A DNA stretch of 64,000 bases from Acidobacteriota bacterium (GCA_029263415.1 JAJCXN010000026.1:215000-278999), one strand, 5' to 3'. Shown: positions 1 to 10,400, counted from the stretch's first letter. Numbers and translations are program-made. The notes: generated by a model not told the origin, from the sequence alone.

Positions 1-2069
1 GAATTCTGCAGGTAGCCAGCGCCGTGCACAAAGACCACCGCTGGGCGACCGCTGCCAGCTTGTGCATCAGCTGGTCCGATCGGTTCAGTCTGAGGCAAAT
101 AGAGACGCGAGTAGATGGAGCGGTCGTGGTAGCTCGATGGCACCTTTACGATCTGGGGCTCTACCCAGTCGTAGCGCCGAAACTCATCCGAGACGGTGTG
201 AGTGAATTGGCGCGGGGCTCCACCTGGAGTCACTTCTTGGACAAAGAGTTCCGGAGGCACTGTGGTCGTCGAGTGTTGAATCAACAACTGTGCCGCGTTG
301 GGAGAGAGCGTGTAGGAGTTCTGGCCCCCGAGATCTGTCATCTGCTGGATCTCACGTGAGGCAAGTTCGACTCGGTAGACCTCGGTTCGTCCCGGATGCA
401 GCTCGCTGGAGGTGAAGTAGATGAAACTGCCGTCGGCTGACGCTTGAGGAGAATCGACGACGAAATCTCCGTGGGTCAGCTGCCTTGCAGCCTTGTCGCC
501 CTTCTTGGCTGCAATGTAGAGATGCGAGTATCCGCTGGCCTCTGAGAGGAAGAAGATCTGGTTGCTACCTGGAAGGAGCCCGAGGTCGCGAAAACTCCAG
601 TTGATCCAAGCAGGGTCGTGCTGATGGTGAATGACTCGCACCTTAGGCTCGGGCTTGGTGTCCTTAGGTTTTGAGACCTCGGGTTTGGCGGCGTCCTCAA
701 GGAGCGCCGCGTCTTCAGATCGCGTGTCCGGTTGGCTGGTGTCCGCTAGGAGCTCAGACCAGTCAAGCTGGATGATCCAGCGATCCTTGTTGTCGTTGGA
801 CCTTGCCTGAACCACTGCGAAGGTACCGTCGTCCGACCATTGAGGTTGGCTGAACTGGATATCTCTCGGTTTGGGTTTCGCAGGCTTTGAGCTTGTCTTT
901 TTCGCCTGCGTTGCTGGTACTGCCTCAGTGGCCTCTTTAGAAGCCTCTTGACCGTCGTCTTTAGTTTTCCCTTCGGATACTGCTTCACCACTGTCGGCAT
1001 CTTTGGGGTCCGCTGACTCCTTGCGGGCCTTCTCGCGCTCCTTAGCAGCCTTCCTGAGTTCAGCAAGCGGATCCTCGCGACGAGTCGGTAGCTCGTCGAG
1101 GTCCAGGACGAGCTGCTGACCGGAGACTCGATCGAGAACGACTAGGCGTTGGCCGGCCTGCGGCGACGTGCCCACCTTGGACCTGACATCGCGCACTTCG
1201 ATGTCAGCGCTGGAAGAGATATAGGTCGGCATCTTGGTGCCACTGCGATCGGGCGACTTGTTGGCGAGAGTGACCAACGCGAGTCGTCCGTTGGGGGAGG
1301 CGCTCATGCCTTGGATCTCGGTCTTTGCTCCCAGGTGCCACGGCTGGTCGGCTCTTTCACTACCTAGGGCGATCGCCTGGTCGCGCTCTGCGTGCAGCCG
1401 TTGGCGCTCGGCGTCTGCACTAACCCAGCCAACGAGTCGCTCCTCTTCGCGCGCGATGTAGTCGCGGCCGGCACGCTTCTTCGCTTCGGCCGCCTCCGGA
1501 TCGTCCGTGCTAGCGCCTGCAAAGAGTTGCTCTTCGAGGCCAGTGATCAAGTCGCGCGCGTAGATTGCGTTGCGTCCTCGCTGATAGCCAAGCCGCCCGT
1601 CTGCCAGAAAGAAAGGGCGACTTTCTCGGTCACTTGTCTTTGTCAATTGGCGCGCAACGCCAGTCTCTAGCGAGCGCACAAAGAGGTCGCCGTTGCGTTC
1701 GTAGGCGCGGTTCCGTTGGTCAGTATCCACCACGCTGCGAGCGGGATCGACGTCTCGGAGTTCAGCAGGGTCGAGCAGTCGCGCCCGCGATTCGTTGAGC
1801 GACTGCTGATAGAGCTCATTGATGCGAGGGTCCACACCATCCACGGTTGCATGAGCTCTAAAGAAGAGTACAGACCGGGAATCCCAGTTCCAGTAGGGAC
1901 GCTGGGGCTCTCGACCGAGCCACTCCTGGTGACTCATGATCCGTTCGAGGGTGACCTCCTGAGCAGCCTCTTGGCCCAAGATCGGTGAGGCGACGAGCAA
2001 GAGCAGTGATAGCAGGATCGTGATCCCGAGGGTTCGGCGTAGATTCGGTCGGATCGGCAGTCGGCGCAT
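1..2069 (-). CDS. S9 family (DPP IV-like) prolyl oligopeptidase, 3' end outside window
   Basis: An open frame runs from ATG at 2069 down to the window edge with no stop, giving at least 689 residues. The N-terminus has a hydrophobic export signal (about residues 12-33, ending near ASPILGQ). The rest reads as the beta-propeller of an S9 serine peptidase, with repeated TD..S.SP/ADG blades and PQWSDDGTFAV, and ends at VVFVHGAGYLQN, the entry to the alpha/beta-hydrolase domain. The catalytic Ser, Asp and His therefore lie beyond base 1. Residues about 350-420 form a Lys/Glu/Ser/Ala-rich charged insertion, with a second short one near 470. Family knowledge: exported S9 peptidases cleave proline-containing oligopeptides. 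It lies 209 bp downstream of a TPR gene on the same strand and may be co-transcribed. The subfamily is uncertain without the catalytic half. Confidence 0.85.
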   Translation of the reverse strand, partial: MRRLPIRPNLRRTLGITILLSLLLLVASPILGQEAAQEVTLERIMSHQEWLGREPQRPYWNWDSRSVLFFRAHATVDGVDPRINELYQQSLNESRARLLDPAELRDVDPARSVVDTDQRNRAYERNGDLFVRSLETGVARQLTKTSDRESRPFFLADGRLGYQRGRNAIYARDLITGLEEQLFAGASTDDPEAAEAKKRAGRDYIAREEERLVGWVSADAERQRLHAERDQAIALGSERADQPWHLGAKTEIQGMSASPNGRLALVTLANKSPDRSGTKMPTYISSSADIEVRDVRSKVGTSPQAGQRLVVLDRVSGQQLVLDLDELPTRREDPLAELRKAAKEREKARKESADPKDADSGEAVSEGKTKDDGQEASKEATEAVPATQAKKTSSKPAKPKPRDIQFSQPQWSDDGTFAVVQARSNDNKDRWIIQLDWSELLADTSQPDTRSEDAALLEDAAKPEVSKPKDTKPEPKVRVIHHQHDPAWINWSFRDLGLLPGSNQIFFLSEASGYSHLYIAAKKGDKAARQLTHGDFVVDSPQASADGSFIYFTSSELHPGRTEVYRVELASREIQQMTDLGGQNSYTLSPNAAQLLIQHSTTTVPPELFVQEVTPGGAPRQFTHTVSDEFRRYDWVEPQIVKVPSSYHDRSIYSRLYLPQTEPIGPADAQAGSGRPAVVFVHGAGYLQN

Positions 2070-2278
2070 GGTTCAGGAATTCTCTTTTGCCTCCGCTCGC
2101 GGAGGGTTCAATGGAGTAGAGGGGAGTTGTCAGCTCGACGTGGCTACGACGTTAAGAGCGGTGCCCCAGTGTTGTGGTGACGGGCGTCGGTTCGGTCAGG
2201 ACGACGTGAGGTGGGGAATGCCTGCGGTCGGGAGTGCTGACTGGGACGGTCAAGGTGGCCTTGCCGCAGGGCCCAGTG

Positions 2279-3292
2279 CTACTGCAAGTAGGAGAGCATC
2301 TCTTTCGCAAGCGCCGCATCCGGGTCCTCCGGAGCGATCGCAATGAACTTTTCGAGGTGTTCCTTGGCCTTGTCGTTGACTTGTTCGGCGACAAAGATCA
2401 TTCCGAGAATGTAGTTGGCCTTGGCATGATTGGCGTCGAGGCCAAGCACTTCCTCGAGCAGCGGCTTAGCGGCAGCCGAGTCGCCCTGGTTGTAGAGATC
2501 GGCTGCCTCATTGAACAAGTTGGCGCTGGCCTTGGACGGATCTGCGGTTTGCATGGCAGACAGGACTTCCTTGGCCTTCTTCTTCTCACCAAGCTCGCTG
2601 TAGGACTTGTACAGGACCTGATTCATTGAGTCGACGTCGGTTTCGGCGGCCACCGCCAGTTGAGCATGCTTGAGCGCGTTGTTCCAAGACTCAGTCTGCA
2701 GGTACACCCGCGCTAGCGCTGCATTGGCGTTGTGTAGGTCTGGCTTCTTCTCGAGAGCGTCCTTGAAGTTCTGTTCCGCCGTATCGAGGTCGCCGGCGTT
2801 CATCGCTGCCACACCGCGATTGAACATTGCACCTGCACCGCCGCCGCCCTTCTCGGCGCCTTCGCTAGCGTCCCCAGGGGCGGGCACCGCGGCCTGAGCA
2901 GTGCGAATCATCCAGTCCCTGCGCGTTCGCTGGCGAGCACTGACGCGAACCCCGTTCAACGTGACGGGCTGATAACCGGCCTTGGTGACAGTCAGGGTGT
3001 AGCGCTTTGTCGCGTTGGCGATGAAGAGTCGATACTTACCCTTGTCGTCACTAGTCTCAGATTGCTCGAAATCGGGAGTTTCGGGATCGGTGATGGTAAT
3101 TGTGGCCCCAGGTACCGGATTCTCATTCTCGTCCGTGACCGCGCCGAACATGGTGCCCGGCATCTGAGCGAGAGAGGGCAGTGCGATTAGGATCAGCAAG
3201 GTGGCGAGCAGGCTGGCGATCGCAAGACTGCGCCGATCGGTCGGGGGCAGGCTCGTTTCGATGGTCATGCCGGAGGGGGCTTTGAAGGTCAT
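2279..3292 (-). CDS. Exported protein with carboxypeptidase regulatory-like domain and TPR repeats
   Basis: 337 residues from ATG 3292, chosen because AGGAG lies 6-10 nt upstream; the open frame continues to 3502 but would then overlap the divergent cca gene. A hydrophobic segment near residues 15-42 ending LPSLAQ is a signal peptide or anchor. Residues about 45-125 look like a CarboxypepD_reg beta-sandwich (GAVTDENENPVPGATITI, then a YTLTVTKAGYQP strand). Residues about 155-337 are TPR-like repeats (FNRGVAAMNAGDLDTAEQNF, then three or more similar units). The two are joined by a Gly-rich linker. Family knowledge: such proteins are envelope scaffolds with no known enzymatic role. The specific partner is unknown; the S9 peptidase downstream is the nearest candidate. 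Confidence 0.85.
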   Translation of the reverse strand: MTFKAPSGMTIETSLPPTDRRSLAIASLLATLLILIALPSLAQMPGTMFGAVTDENENPVPGATITITDPETPDFEQSETSDDKGKYRLFIANATKRYTLTVTKAGYQPVTLNGVRVSARQRTRRDWMIRTAQAAVPAPGDASEGAEKGGGGAGAMFNRGVAAMNAGDLDTAEQNFKDALEKKPDLHNANAALARVYLQTESWNNALKHAQLAVAAETDVDSMNQVLYKSYSELGEKKKAKEVLSAMQTADPSKASANLFNEAADLYNQGDSAAAKPLLEEVLGLDANHAKANYILGMIFVAEQVNDKAKEHLEKFIAIAPEDPDAALAKEMLSYLQ

Positions 3293-3446
3293 GCGGAGCT
3301 CCTGAGAATCCGTGAAGGCGGTCTGATCGTTGAGATGGTTGACCCTGGCGGCGTTGCGCTCTGGGCCCACGGCCCAACAAAGTATCAAAGCCGAGCAGAG
3401 TGAGAGAATATTTCGCCGGGCGAAGTGCGCCTCGTATGATGAAGGG

Positions 3447-4841
3447 ATGGAACTCGCGTTCAGGACAACCGCTCCAGAGACCTTCAATGAAGTGCTTGAC
3501 ATCGCTCGGCTGCTGCGGTCCGCAGGTGGTAGGGCGCACCTGGTCGGGGGTTGTGTTCGGGACGCTCTGATTGGCCGGCCGACAAATGACTTCGATCTAG
3601 AGGTCTTTGGCCTAGATCCAGGCGCCCTGCGGCGTGTGCTCGAGCAGCGCTATCAGTTGGACTTGGTGGGTATGGCGTTCGGGGTACTGAAGCTGCGTGG
3701 CCATCCGATCGACGTGGCGTTACCGCGTCGGGAATCCAAGCGCGGATTGGGCCATCGCGGCTTTGAGATCGCGTCTGTACCCGATCTGACCGAGCACGAG
3801 GCCGCAGCTCGCCGTGATTTCACCATCAACGCGATCGCCTTCGATCCCCTCGAAGAGCGCTGGATTGACCCGTTTAACGGGATAAGTGACCTCGAACAGG
3901 GCCTACTGCGGCATACCACCGAGCACTTCACAGAGGATCCGCTGCGAGTCCTGCGTGGCGCTCAGTTGGTTGCCCGCTTCTCGCTGGATGTTGACGCTAG
4001 GACTGTTGCGGTCTGTCGGAGCATGGAGATGGAAGGGCTTGCGGTTGATCGCATTGACGGGGAGTGGCGGAAGCTTCTTCTGCAAGGACAACGGCCAGGA
4101 TTGGGACTGGAGTTTCTAAGGTCGGCTCAGTGGCTGCGCTACTTTCCCGAGATCGAGGCTCTTATCGGCTGCGAGCAAGATCCGGAATGGCACCCAGAGG
4201 GCGACGTGTTTCAACACACGATGGAAGTCCTGGATGCATTCGCGGATCAGCGAACCGATGATCGCTGGGAGAACCTAGTGGTTGGTTTCGGGTGCCTGTG
4301 CCATGACCTTGGAAAGCCGTCAACGACCGTATTCGTTGACGGCCGCTGGCGCTCTCCTTGCCACGAACCGGAGGGTGCTGGTCCCACGCGGGACCTTCTT
4401 GCCAGGATCTCGCGCGAAACTCGCTTAGTCGACGCAGTGATTCCTTTGGTCGAGCATCACCTAAAGCCTAGACAGCTATTCGACGCGAAGGTTAGTGACG
4501 CTGCGGTAAGGCGGTTGGCGCGGAAGGTACGGATTGATCGCTTGGTACGTGTAGCCCAGGCTGACTGGGACGGGCGACCGCCGAAGCCCAGAGGCGCTGA
4601 TCCGGCCTGCGAATGGCTGCTTGAGCGCGCCTCGTGCTTGGAACTCGAGGCGAAAGCGCCGCAGCCGCTGATGCAGGGTCGACACCTGCTGGAGGAGGGG
4701 TTGGCTCCGGGACCCTACTTCGGCCGAGTATTGGCCGGGTGCTTCGAACGCCAACTCGACGGGGAATTCGACTCGGTAGAGACCGGTCGTGAGGTCCTGC
4801 GAGGGCTGATTCAGGCTCATTTGCGATCTGAGGCCAACTAG
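3447..4841 (+). CDS. cca: CCA tRNA nucleotidyltransferase / poly(A) polymerase family with HD domain
   Basis: 464 residues. The N-terminal class II nucleotidyltransferase head shows GGCVRDALIG followed by DFDLEVFG (the metal-binding Asp pair) and RRDFTINAIAFDP, the signature of CCA-adding enzymes and bacterial poly(A) polymerases. The neck region has EDPLRVLRGAQLVARF. An HD phosphohydrolase-like domain follows (WHPEGDVFQHTMEVLD, then CHDLGKP), as in multifunctional CCA enzymes. It adds or repairs the CCA tail of tRNA. I chose ATG 3447; an upstream in-frame start at 3330 would overlap the promoter of the divergent TPR gene. TATGAT at 3435-3440 sits 7 nt before the ATG, so the message may be leaderless. 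CCA addition is not separable from polyadenylation by sequence alone. Two tRNAs in this window encode their own CCA, which suggests a repair role. Confidence 0.9.
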   Translation: MELAFRTTAPETFNEVLDIARLLRSAGGRAHLVGGCVRDALIGRPTNDFDLEVFGLDPGALRRVLEQRYQLDLVGMAFGVLKLRGHPIDVALPRRESKRGLGHRGFEIASVPDLTEHEAAARRDFTINAIAFDPLEERWIDPFNGISDLEQGLLRHTTEHFTEDPLRVLRGAQLVARFSLDVDARTVAVCRSMEMEGLAVDRIDGEWRKLLLQGQRPGLGLEFLRSAQWLRYFPEIEALIGCEQDPEWHPEGDVFQHTMEVLDAFADQRTDDRWENLVVGFGCLCHDLGKPSTTVFVDGRWRSPCHEPEGAGPTRDLLARISRETRLVDAVIPLVEHHLKPRQLFDAKVSDAAVRRLARKVRIDRLVRVAQADWDGRPPKPRGADPACEWLLERASCLELEAKAPQPLMQGRHLLEEGLAPGPYFGRVLAGCFERQLDGEFDSVETGREVLRGLIQAHLRSEAN

Positions 4842-5103
4842 AGAAGAGTGGAGGCTGGGAACCTTGAGGGCTCGAGCAGTCGTTAGAATCCTTGTGCCGG
4901 CCGTGAGCGGGTGTTTCGGCGCCAGCAGCCAGCGTGATTTTGGAAGAAACACTACTCTGGTTGCCCTCGTCGGACTTGTACCGAGGAGTGGTGGCCTGGA
5001 ATCCGCTTCCGCGGCTCGATGTTTCTTAGGCCGCTGTTCGGAATCCGCACCTTGACTGACATTCCCCTTATGGATAATTGGCATGAGGCCAAAGTGAAGT
5101 GAC
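4842..5103 (+). promoter_or_regulatory. Intergenic region with candidate sigma-70-type promoter for the ECF operon
   Basis: No gene is supported here. TTGACT at 5052-5057 and GATAAT at 5073-5078 are separated by 15 nt and lie just upstream of the sigma-factor start. The spacing is shorter than the usual 16-18. I did not find a convincing autoregulatory ECF-type promoter by eye. Confidence 0.35.
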
Positions 5104-5811
5104 TTGTTGAAACGTAAACCAACACCAGCTCCGTTCACGCAAAGTGCCGAGGTGTCTGCGCCCAATCGTCGGGCAGCGGACGTCGAGCGTCAAGAGCGAT
5201 CGCGCAGTGAAGATCAGGAGTTGGTCGATGCTGCACAAACTGGCGACCAGGCCAGCTTTGAGCGCTTGGTCGTCAAGTACGAGGCGTCCTTGCGGCGTGT
5301 GGTGTTCGGCTTGGTCCGGGACCATGGCCTTGCAGAAGATATTGCCCAAGACGCCTTCTTGAGGGCCTACCGCAAACTCAAGCGTCTTCAGGACGGTCGG
5401 GCGTTTCAGGGTTGGCTGTTCACCATCGGTCTGAATGAGGCGCGCGATGAGCTGCGCAGACGTTCGCGCCGCCCTGCGGTACCCGAAGAGGTGCTCGAAG
5501 CGGTCCCGGATGAAACAGTTGCGCCCTCCGATCACTCTTCAATGGTCAGCGAGAAGGGACAGTTCCTACAAGCTGTACTGACCGACCTACCGAAGAAGAT
5601 GTTAGAACCACTCCTACTCAAGCACGTTCAAGACTTCACCTACAGTGAGATCGCGGAGATGCTACAGATTCCCATGGGTACCGTCCAGATTCGCATTCAT
5701 CGCGCTCGAATCAAGCTGCGCCAACGGCTTGCTGAGTTGGGGCTTGACTCAGCGGAGAGTGCCTCAGCGCTCGCGTCACCGAAAGCGCGCACTGTCGGAG
5801 GGCGAACCTGA
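5104..5811 (+). CDS. ECF-type RNA polymerase sigma factor (sigma-70 family)
   Basis: 235 residues with a TTG start at 5104 (no in-frame ATG precedes the conserved domain). Sigma region 2 spans about residues 39-122 (HGLAEDIAQDAFLRAYRKL and FQGWLFTIGLNEARDELRRR, the -10 recognition and core-binding helices). Sigma region 4 spans about residues 160-212 (FTYSEIAEMLQIPMGTVQIR followed by IHRARIKLRQRL), a helix-turn-helix for -35 recognition. It directs RNA polymerase to a stress regulon. The next gene overlaps it by 1 nt and encodes a zinc-binding anti-sigma factor, so activity is expected to be held in check at the membrane. The 38-residue N-terminal extension is polar and unassigned. Confidence 0.93.
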   Translation: MLKRKPTPAPFTQSAEVSAPNRRAADVERQERSRSEDQELVDAAQTGDQASFERLVVKYEASLRRVVFGLVRDHGLAEDIAQDAFLRAYRKLKRLQDGRAFQGWLFTIGLNEARDELRRRSRRPAVPEEVLEAVPDETVAPSDHSSMVSEKGQFLQAVLTDLPKKMLEPLLLKHVQDFTYSEIAEMLQIPMGTVQIRIHRARIKLRQRLAELGLDSAESASALASPKARTVGGRT

Positions 5812-6491
5812 TGAACGCTCATTGGCGCGACCGCGATCAACCCCGCAGTAGGCGGTGCCAAAGTGTGCAGTCGGAACTTTCGGCATATGTTGATGGTGAA
5901 CTTGAAGGGGCGACCCATGTGCGTGCACGCTGCCGCGTCGAAGAGCATGTGAAGCGCTGCGAGTCTTGCGCTGCCGTATTGGAACGCTGGGCCCTTGATT
6001 CCTTAATGCTAGCTGTGCCCAAGAGTGACGTTCCAGCCGCTCCTTGGTTTCAGCAGCAGTTCTCGAAGCGTCTTGCTGAGACTCAGGCGGTCACGCTGGG
6101 TGCAAGACTTTCGCGGATGCGACTGACGCTGGCGCCCTTGGGACCTGTGTCCGAGTCCGCACGCTGGTTCGTCGTGCGGTCGCTGCCGGTCGCGGTGGTG
6201 GCTCTGGGCCTCATGCTCGGCGTTGGCCTACGCGTGCAGCTGGAGTCCAACAAACCGACACCTGCTCTAGCAAGCGGTTTCTCCGAGTTCGAGACAATCG
6301 CTTTGGCTGCTAGTGGAGTCCGGCAACGTCCTAGTGCTTCGGCAGATGGCTTCCGCTTTGACGATGTGTTGAGGCCAGGAACCGGCTCCCTCGCCTTGGC
6401 GTCCTCAGGTCTTGCGACACCAGCGTCGTTTACCATCGGGACCACTCAGGGCCCCGTTGTTACATTGATCCCTTCGGAGAAAGACCGATGA
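5811..6491 (+). CDS. Membrane-anchored zinc-binding anti-sigma factor
   Basis: 226 residues. The N-terminal cytoplasmic part (about residues 16-55) contains the ZAS-type motif EEHVKRCESC (H-x3-C-x2-C), used to bind and hold an ECF sigma factor. One transmembrane helix follows at about 118-142 (PVAVVALGLMLGVGL). The C-terminal 80 residues would be periplasmic, are Ser/Ala-rich and carry no recognised domain. Its ATG overlaps the sigma-factor stop and its own stop overlaps the next ATG, so the three genes are translationally coupled. The likely signal is relayed from the periplasmic protein encoded next. It is a ZAS-family protein by motif; the target sigma factor is inferred from adjacency. 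Confidence 0.9.
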   Translation: MNAHWRDRDQPRSRRCQSVQSELSAYVDGELEGATHVRARCRVEEHVKRCESCAAVLERWALDSLMLAVPKSDVPAAPWFQQQFSKRLAETQAVTLGARLSRMRLTLAPLGPVSESARWFVVRSLPVAVVALGLMLGVGLRVQLESNKPTPALASGFSEFETIALAASGVRQRPSASADGFRFDDVLRPGTGSLALASSGLATPASFTIGTTQGPVVTLIPSEKDR

Positions 6492-6976
6492 AGCGCGGCT
6501 GGCTTGGTTGGGCACTTGCTGGCTTGCTGCTCGCGAGCGTGCTCGTTGGCTTAGTCGCCGAGAGTCCTCGGTCCGCTGCGGCTGACCCTCCTGCTCAGCA
6601 AGCCGAAGTGAAGCATGATCATGATTTGCCGCACTTCGAATGTGAAGATCGTACGGGTGTGCCCTACGAGATTACGGCAGAGAAGCGTCAGCAGCACGTC
6701 GCCTGGATGCAAAGAGAGCTCGACCTGTCGGATGATCAAGGGAAGCGGATGATTTCCGTGTTTGATGACGCTGCCTTTCGGGCCGACGAGTTCTGGCGGC
6801 AAACCCGAGATGAATACTGCAGCCTGCGCGATCGATTGTTCGCAGATGCGCGCGCGGTGATGACCGAGGACCAGATCGAGTTGCTTGGCGAGAAGATCCG
6901 CGACCGGAACGAATCGCTGAACGACGAACCCAACCCTCAGAGCGAGCCCGAAGGTCCGACGGAGCATCGCAGGTGA
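6488..6976 (+). CDS. Spy/CnrX-like periplasmic heavy-metal-resistance family protein
   Basis: 162 residues with an N-terminal signal or anchor helix (about residues 5-31). The predicted mature N-terminus carries KHDHDLPHFEC, four His and one Cys in a short stretch, which looks like a metal site. The rest is predicted all-helical with LDLSDDQGKRM and MTEDQIELLGEKI, resembling the paired helices of Spy, CpxP and CnrX (Metal_resist family). In CnrYXH-type systems such a protein senses metal and controls an anti-sigma/sigma pair; here it follows exactly such a pair (4-nt overlap) and precedes an RND efflux operon. A chaperone-like Spy role is the alternative. The family call is from fold-level resemblance, so moderate confidence. 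Confidence 0.7.
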   Translation: MKRGWLGWALAGLLLASVLVGLVAESPRSAAADPPAQQAEVKHDHDLPHFECEDRTGVPYEITAEKRQQHVAWMQRELDLSDDQGKRMISVFDDAAFRADEFWRQTRDEYCSLRDRLFADARAVMTEDQIELLGEKIRDRNESLNDEPNPQSEPEGPTEHRR

Positions 6977-7468
6977 GCAGCGCGCCGACCCCCGCCGAGT
7001 ATGCCCGAACTCCAAAGATCCGAACTCTTGAGACGCAAACTCCTGAGACGCGGGCGAGGAGATCAGGCTTGTCTGCGAGTGAGCGTCAAACAAACAGTTG
7101 CACGCCACGTCTATTCTCGCTGGACCTTTGCGGGCGTGGCGGGTGAGTGTTGAACCATCTGTTTGGGGTGAGCTGGCGGAACGTGAGGGCGCCGTCGAGG
7201 CCGGTGTAGCCGGCGCTTGCGCTGCCGGGAGCAAGCGCATGGGCAGCTTTACATTCCTGACAAAGGACTTGCCTTGGCTTGATGATCCCAACGGCCAACT
7301 CGCCGTATCTTCACTGTCGAGCAACGGAAACCAAATGTTCGGCTCCAAGAGCGCGAGGGAGTCGCTAGCCGACGGGCAGTGCCTAGATTCCCAAGGCGCT
7401 CCGTTGATTGCATGCACCGGAAATTGGTCTCGTTGCAAGACGATGAATATTGGAGAGGAACTAGAATC
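6977..7468 (+). promoter_or_regulatory. 492-bp leader between the Spy-like gene and the RND operon
   Basis: No convincing gene. It holds a perfect 8-bp inverted repeat (GCGCTTGC at 7213-7220, GCAAGCGC at 7231-7238, 10-nt loop) and a short near-repeat AACTCYTGAGACGC (about 7023-7049). A long untranslated leader or a separate promoter for the pump operon is plausible. An open frame at 7098-7472 has no recognisable features. Confidence 0.4.
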
Positions 7469-10400
7469 ATGAAAGGAACAGACGACGCCCAGCAGCCTCC
7501 GGCCACAAACGCCTTGATCCGCTTCTCGGTAAATCGCCGGGTCACCATGGCGATGTGTGTTCTTGGCCTGCTTGTGCTTGGTTGGCTGTCGCTCACGCGT
7601 CTGCCGCTTGAGTTCATGCCCGAATTCGCGAGCGCCAACGTGTCAGTGAGCGTGCCGTACCCGTCGTCGTCACCGGCCGAGACCGAGCGGCTAATCGTCC
7701 AGCCCCTAGAAGACATGCTTGGAACGTTGAACGGCCTTGAGCAGCTGCGCTCTACGGCGGGTGCTGGCTCGGCCAACATCAATCTGTCCTTTGTCGAAGG
7801 CACAGATATGGACCTCGCGGTGGTGGATGTGCGAGACCGAATCGACCGTGCTCGCGACCGTCTACCAGACGATGTTGAGCGCGTTGACATTCGCCGGTTC
7901 CAGAGCAGCGATATTCCGATCCTGCGCAGCAGCTTGACGTCTCAGTCTGCACGTGACGATCTCTACGAGTTCGTTGAAGAGATCATGCAGCCTCGCCTCG
8001 AGCGTCTCGAGGGAGTGGCTCAGGTCAACGTGCGAGGCATTCGGACCCGGGAACTACAGATTAACTTGTTGCCGACACGGCTTGAGGCTGCTCGGCTGGA
8101 TCAGCGGCAGCTAGCTAGTGCCCTGAGAGACAACAACATCAACGTGTCTGCGGGCTATCTGGAGGAGGGAAGCCAGCGTTTCTTAGTGCGGACCTTGGGT
8201 GAGTTCGAGAGCTTGGATCAAATCCGCAACCTTCCGATTCGGGCAGACGGACTCAAGCTCGGTGACGTTGCTGAGGTTAGCTACGATTTCCCCAAGCAGA
8301 GCCAGTACAACTTCCTCAATGGTAGCGAGTCTGTCTCGATCTCGATCAACAAGACTTCGACCGCAAACCTCTTGAAGGTGGTCGAATCGGTGAAGCAGGA
8401 GTACTTGGCGTTGGCGGCGATGCCTGAGATCGCCGAACTCTCGATTCGGCACTTTCACGATGCCTCGGTCGATGTGACAGAAGGCTTGACCGAACTCAGT
8501 CGTGCGGGTCTGTTGGGCGGCGGACTGGCAGTGGTTTTCGTGTTTCTCTTTATCCGTAAGTTCCGCACAACGCTTTTGGTGGCGATCGCGGTGCCGTTAT
8601 CGTTGGTCACGACTTTTGTGATCATCTTTCTGGCGCGTCAGGCAGACCTGACCAACATGACGCTGAACGTGATGAGTCTGATGGGGCTCATGCTCGCGAT
8701 CGGCATGTTGCTGGATAACTCGATCGTGGTCATCGAGTCGATCTACCGACACCGACAGGACCTCGGTAAACCCGCTCGGCAAGCTGCGCTCGAAGGCGCG
8801 AGCGAAGTCGCGATGCCGATCATTGCGTCGACTGCTACAACCATGTGCGTCTTTCTTCCGTTGGTGCTGTCTGGCGGTGGTGGCCAGATGAGGTTTATGG
8901 GTCAGATCGGTATTACGGTCTGCATTGTCATGCTCGCGTCCTTGTTGGTGTCACTGACGGTGGTGCCATTAGTGGCGTCTATTCTCTTGACCTCGGAGAC
9001 CAGAACCAAACCCAAATTTCTGATGGCCATGATTGAAGCCTATGGTTGGGTTGTGCGACTCACTCTGCGTCATCGGCCCGTGTTCTTTGCTGCGATCGTT
9101 CTCTTGCTGTGGGGTTCCTGGAATCTCTACAACGGGATTGAGAGAACATTCGAACCGCCAGCAGAGGGACGCCAGATAACTTTGTTCGTGGATGCTCCCG
9201 GGCGTGTTTCATCAGCCGAGCGCGAAGCAGTCTACGACGAGGTCTATGGTCTCTTGGACGAGCGACGAGACGAGTGGGACATTGCAGATATTGCACACGA
9301 CTACCGGACCGACGGTGGCCGCTCACGTCGCGGTGGCAATCGCTTCGAGCTCTACTTGACCCCGGAAGAAGAGGCCAAGTCTCCCGTGAGCGACGTGCGC
9401 GATGCCATCCGCAAAGCGCTTCCGGTACGAGCAGGCATCAATTTCAAGATCGCTCAGGCAACGGGCCATGGTCCGGGACGTGGGTCATCGGGTATCAACG
9501 TCGAGTTGGTCGGCGACAACCTAGATACTTTGGAGTTGCTCAGTACGGGCGTGGTCGAACAGCTTTCCGCAGTGCCGTTTCTGCGCGACGTTGATACCTC
9601 GCTCGAAAGTGGCGCCGACGAGATTGTCGTGACGCCCAATCGAGAACGATCGCTCCAAGCTGGACTCTCGTCGCAAGGACTAGCACAGAGCATTTCGAGC
9701 GCACTGTCGAGCCGCAATCTGAGCTATTTCAAGAGCCAAGATCGCGAGATCGGGATTGTCATGCAATACCGGGAAGAGGACCGAGAGTCCCTGCGTCAGT
9801 TGCGAAACATGCCGGTGTTCGCTACTGAGTCCGCGCTTCCCATCGCGGCTTTCGCAGACTTTGAAGTCCAGGCAGGTGCCAAGACGATTGAACGGGAGAA
9901 TCGCCAGGCCAAGATCGAGTTCACTGCCAACACGGTCGGTGATGTGCCATCTTTTATGGCCATGGGCATGATGACTCGGACCCTGGGTGGCGTCGGTTTG
10001 CCCGAGGGCTACGAATGGCGTTTTGGTCGTAGCTTTCGCGACGGCATGCAAGACGACGCGAGCATGAACATCGCGCTGATCATGGCCGTGGTACTCATCT
10101 TCATGATTATGTCGGCGTTGTTCGAGAACGTCATGCAGCCGCTCACCATCTTGCTGGCCATACCGTTCGCCTTCACTGGAGTTGGCGTAATCATGAAGCT
10201 GGCCGGGCAGCCGCGCTCGACCACGGCGACCATGGGCCTCTTGATCCTTGCCGGGATCGTGGTGAACAACGCCATCGTCCTGGTTGATCACATCAACCGC
10301 CTTCGTCGAGAAGGTCTGTCTCGGGAAGAGGCGGTGGTATTAGGCGGTCAGCATCGACTCCGACCGATCCTACTTACGGCTATGACGACCATCCTTGGGC

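Noticed and set aside
4476..5165. 229-residue minus-strand open frame over the cca 3' end
   Set aside because: It overlaps the well-supported cca gene and sigma-factor start and has no recognisable motif or ribosome-binding site.
7098..7472. 124-residue open frame before the RND operon
   Set aside because: No domain, no convincing start signal, and its end overlaps the permease ribosome-binding site; more likely leader DNA.
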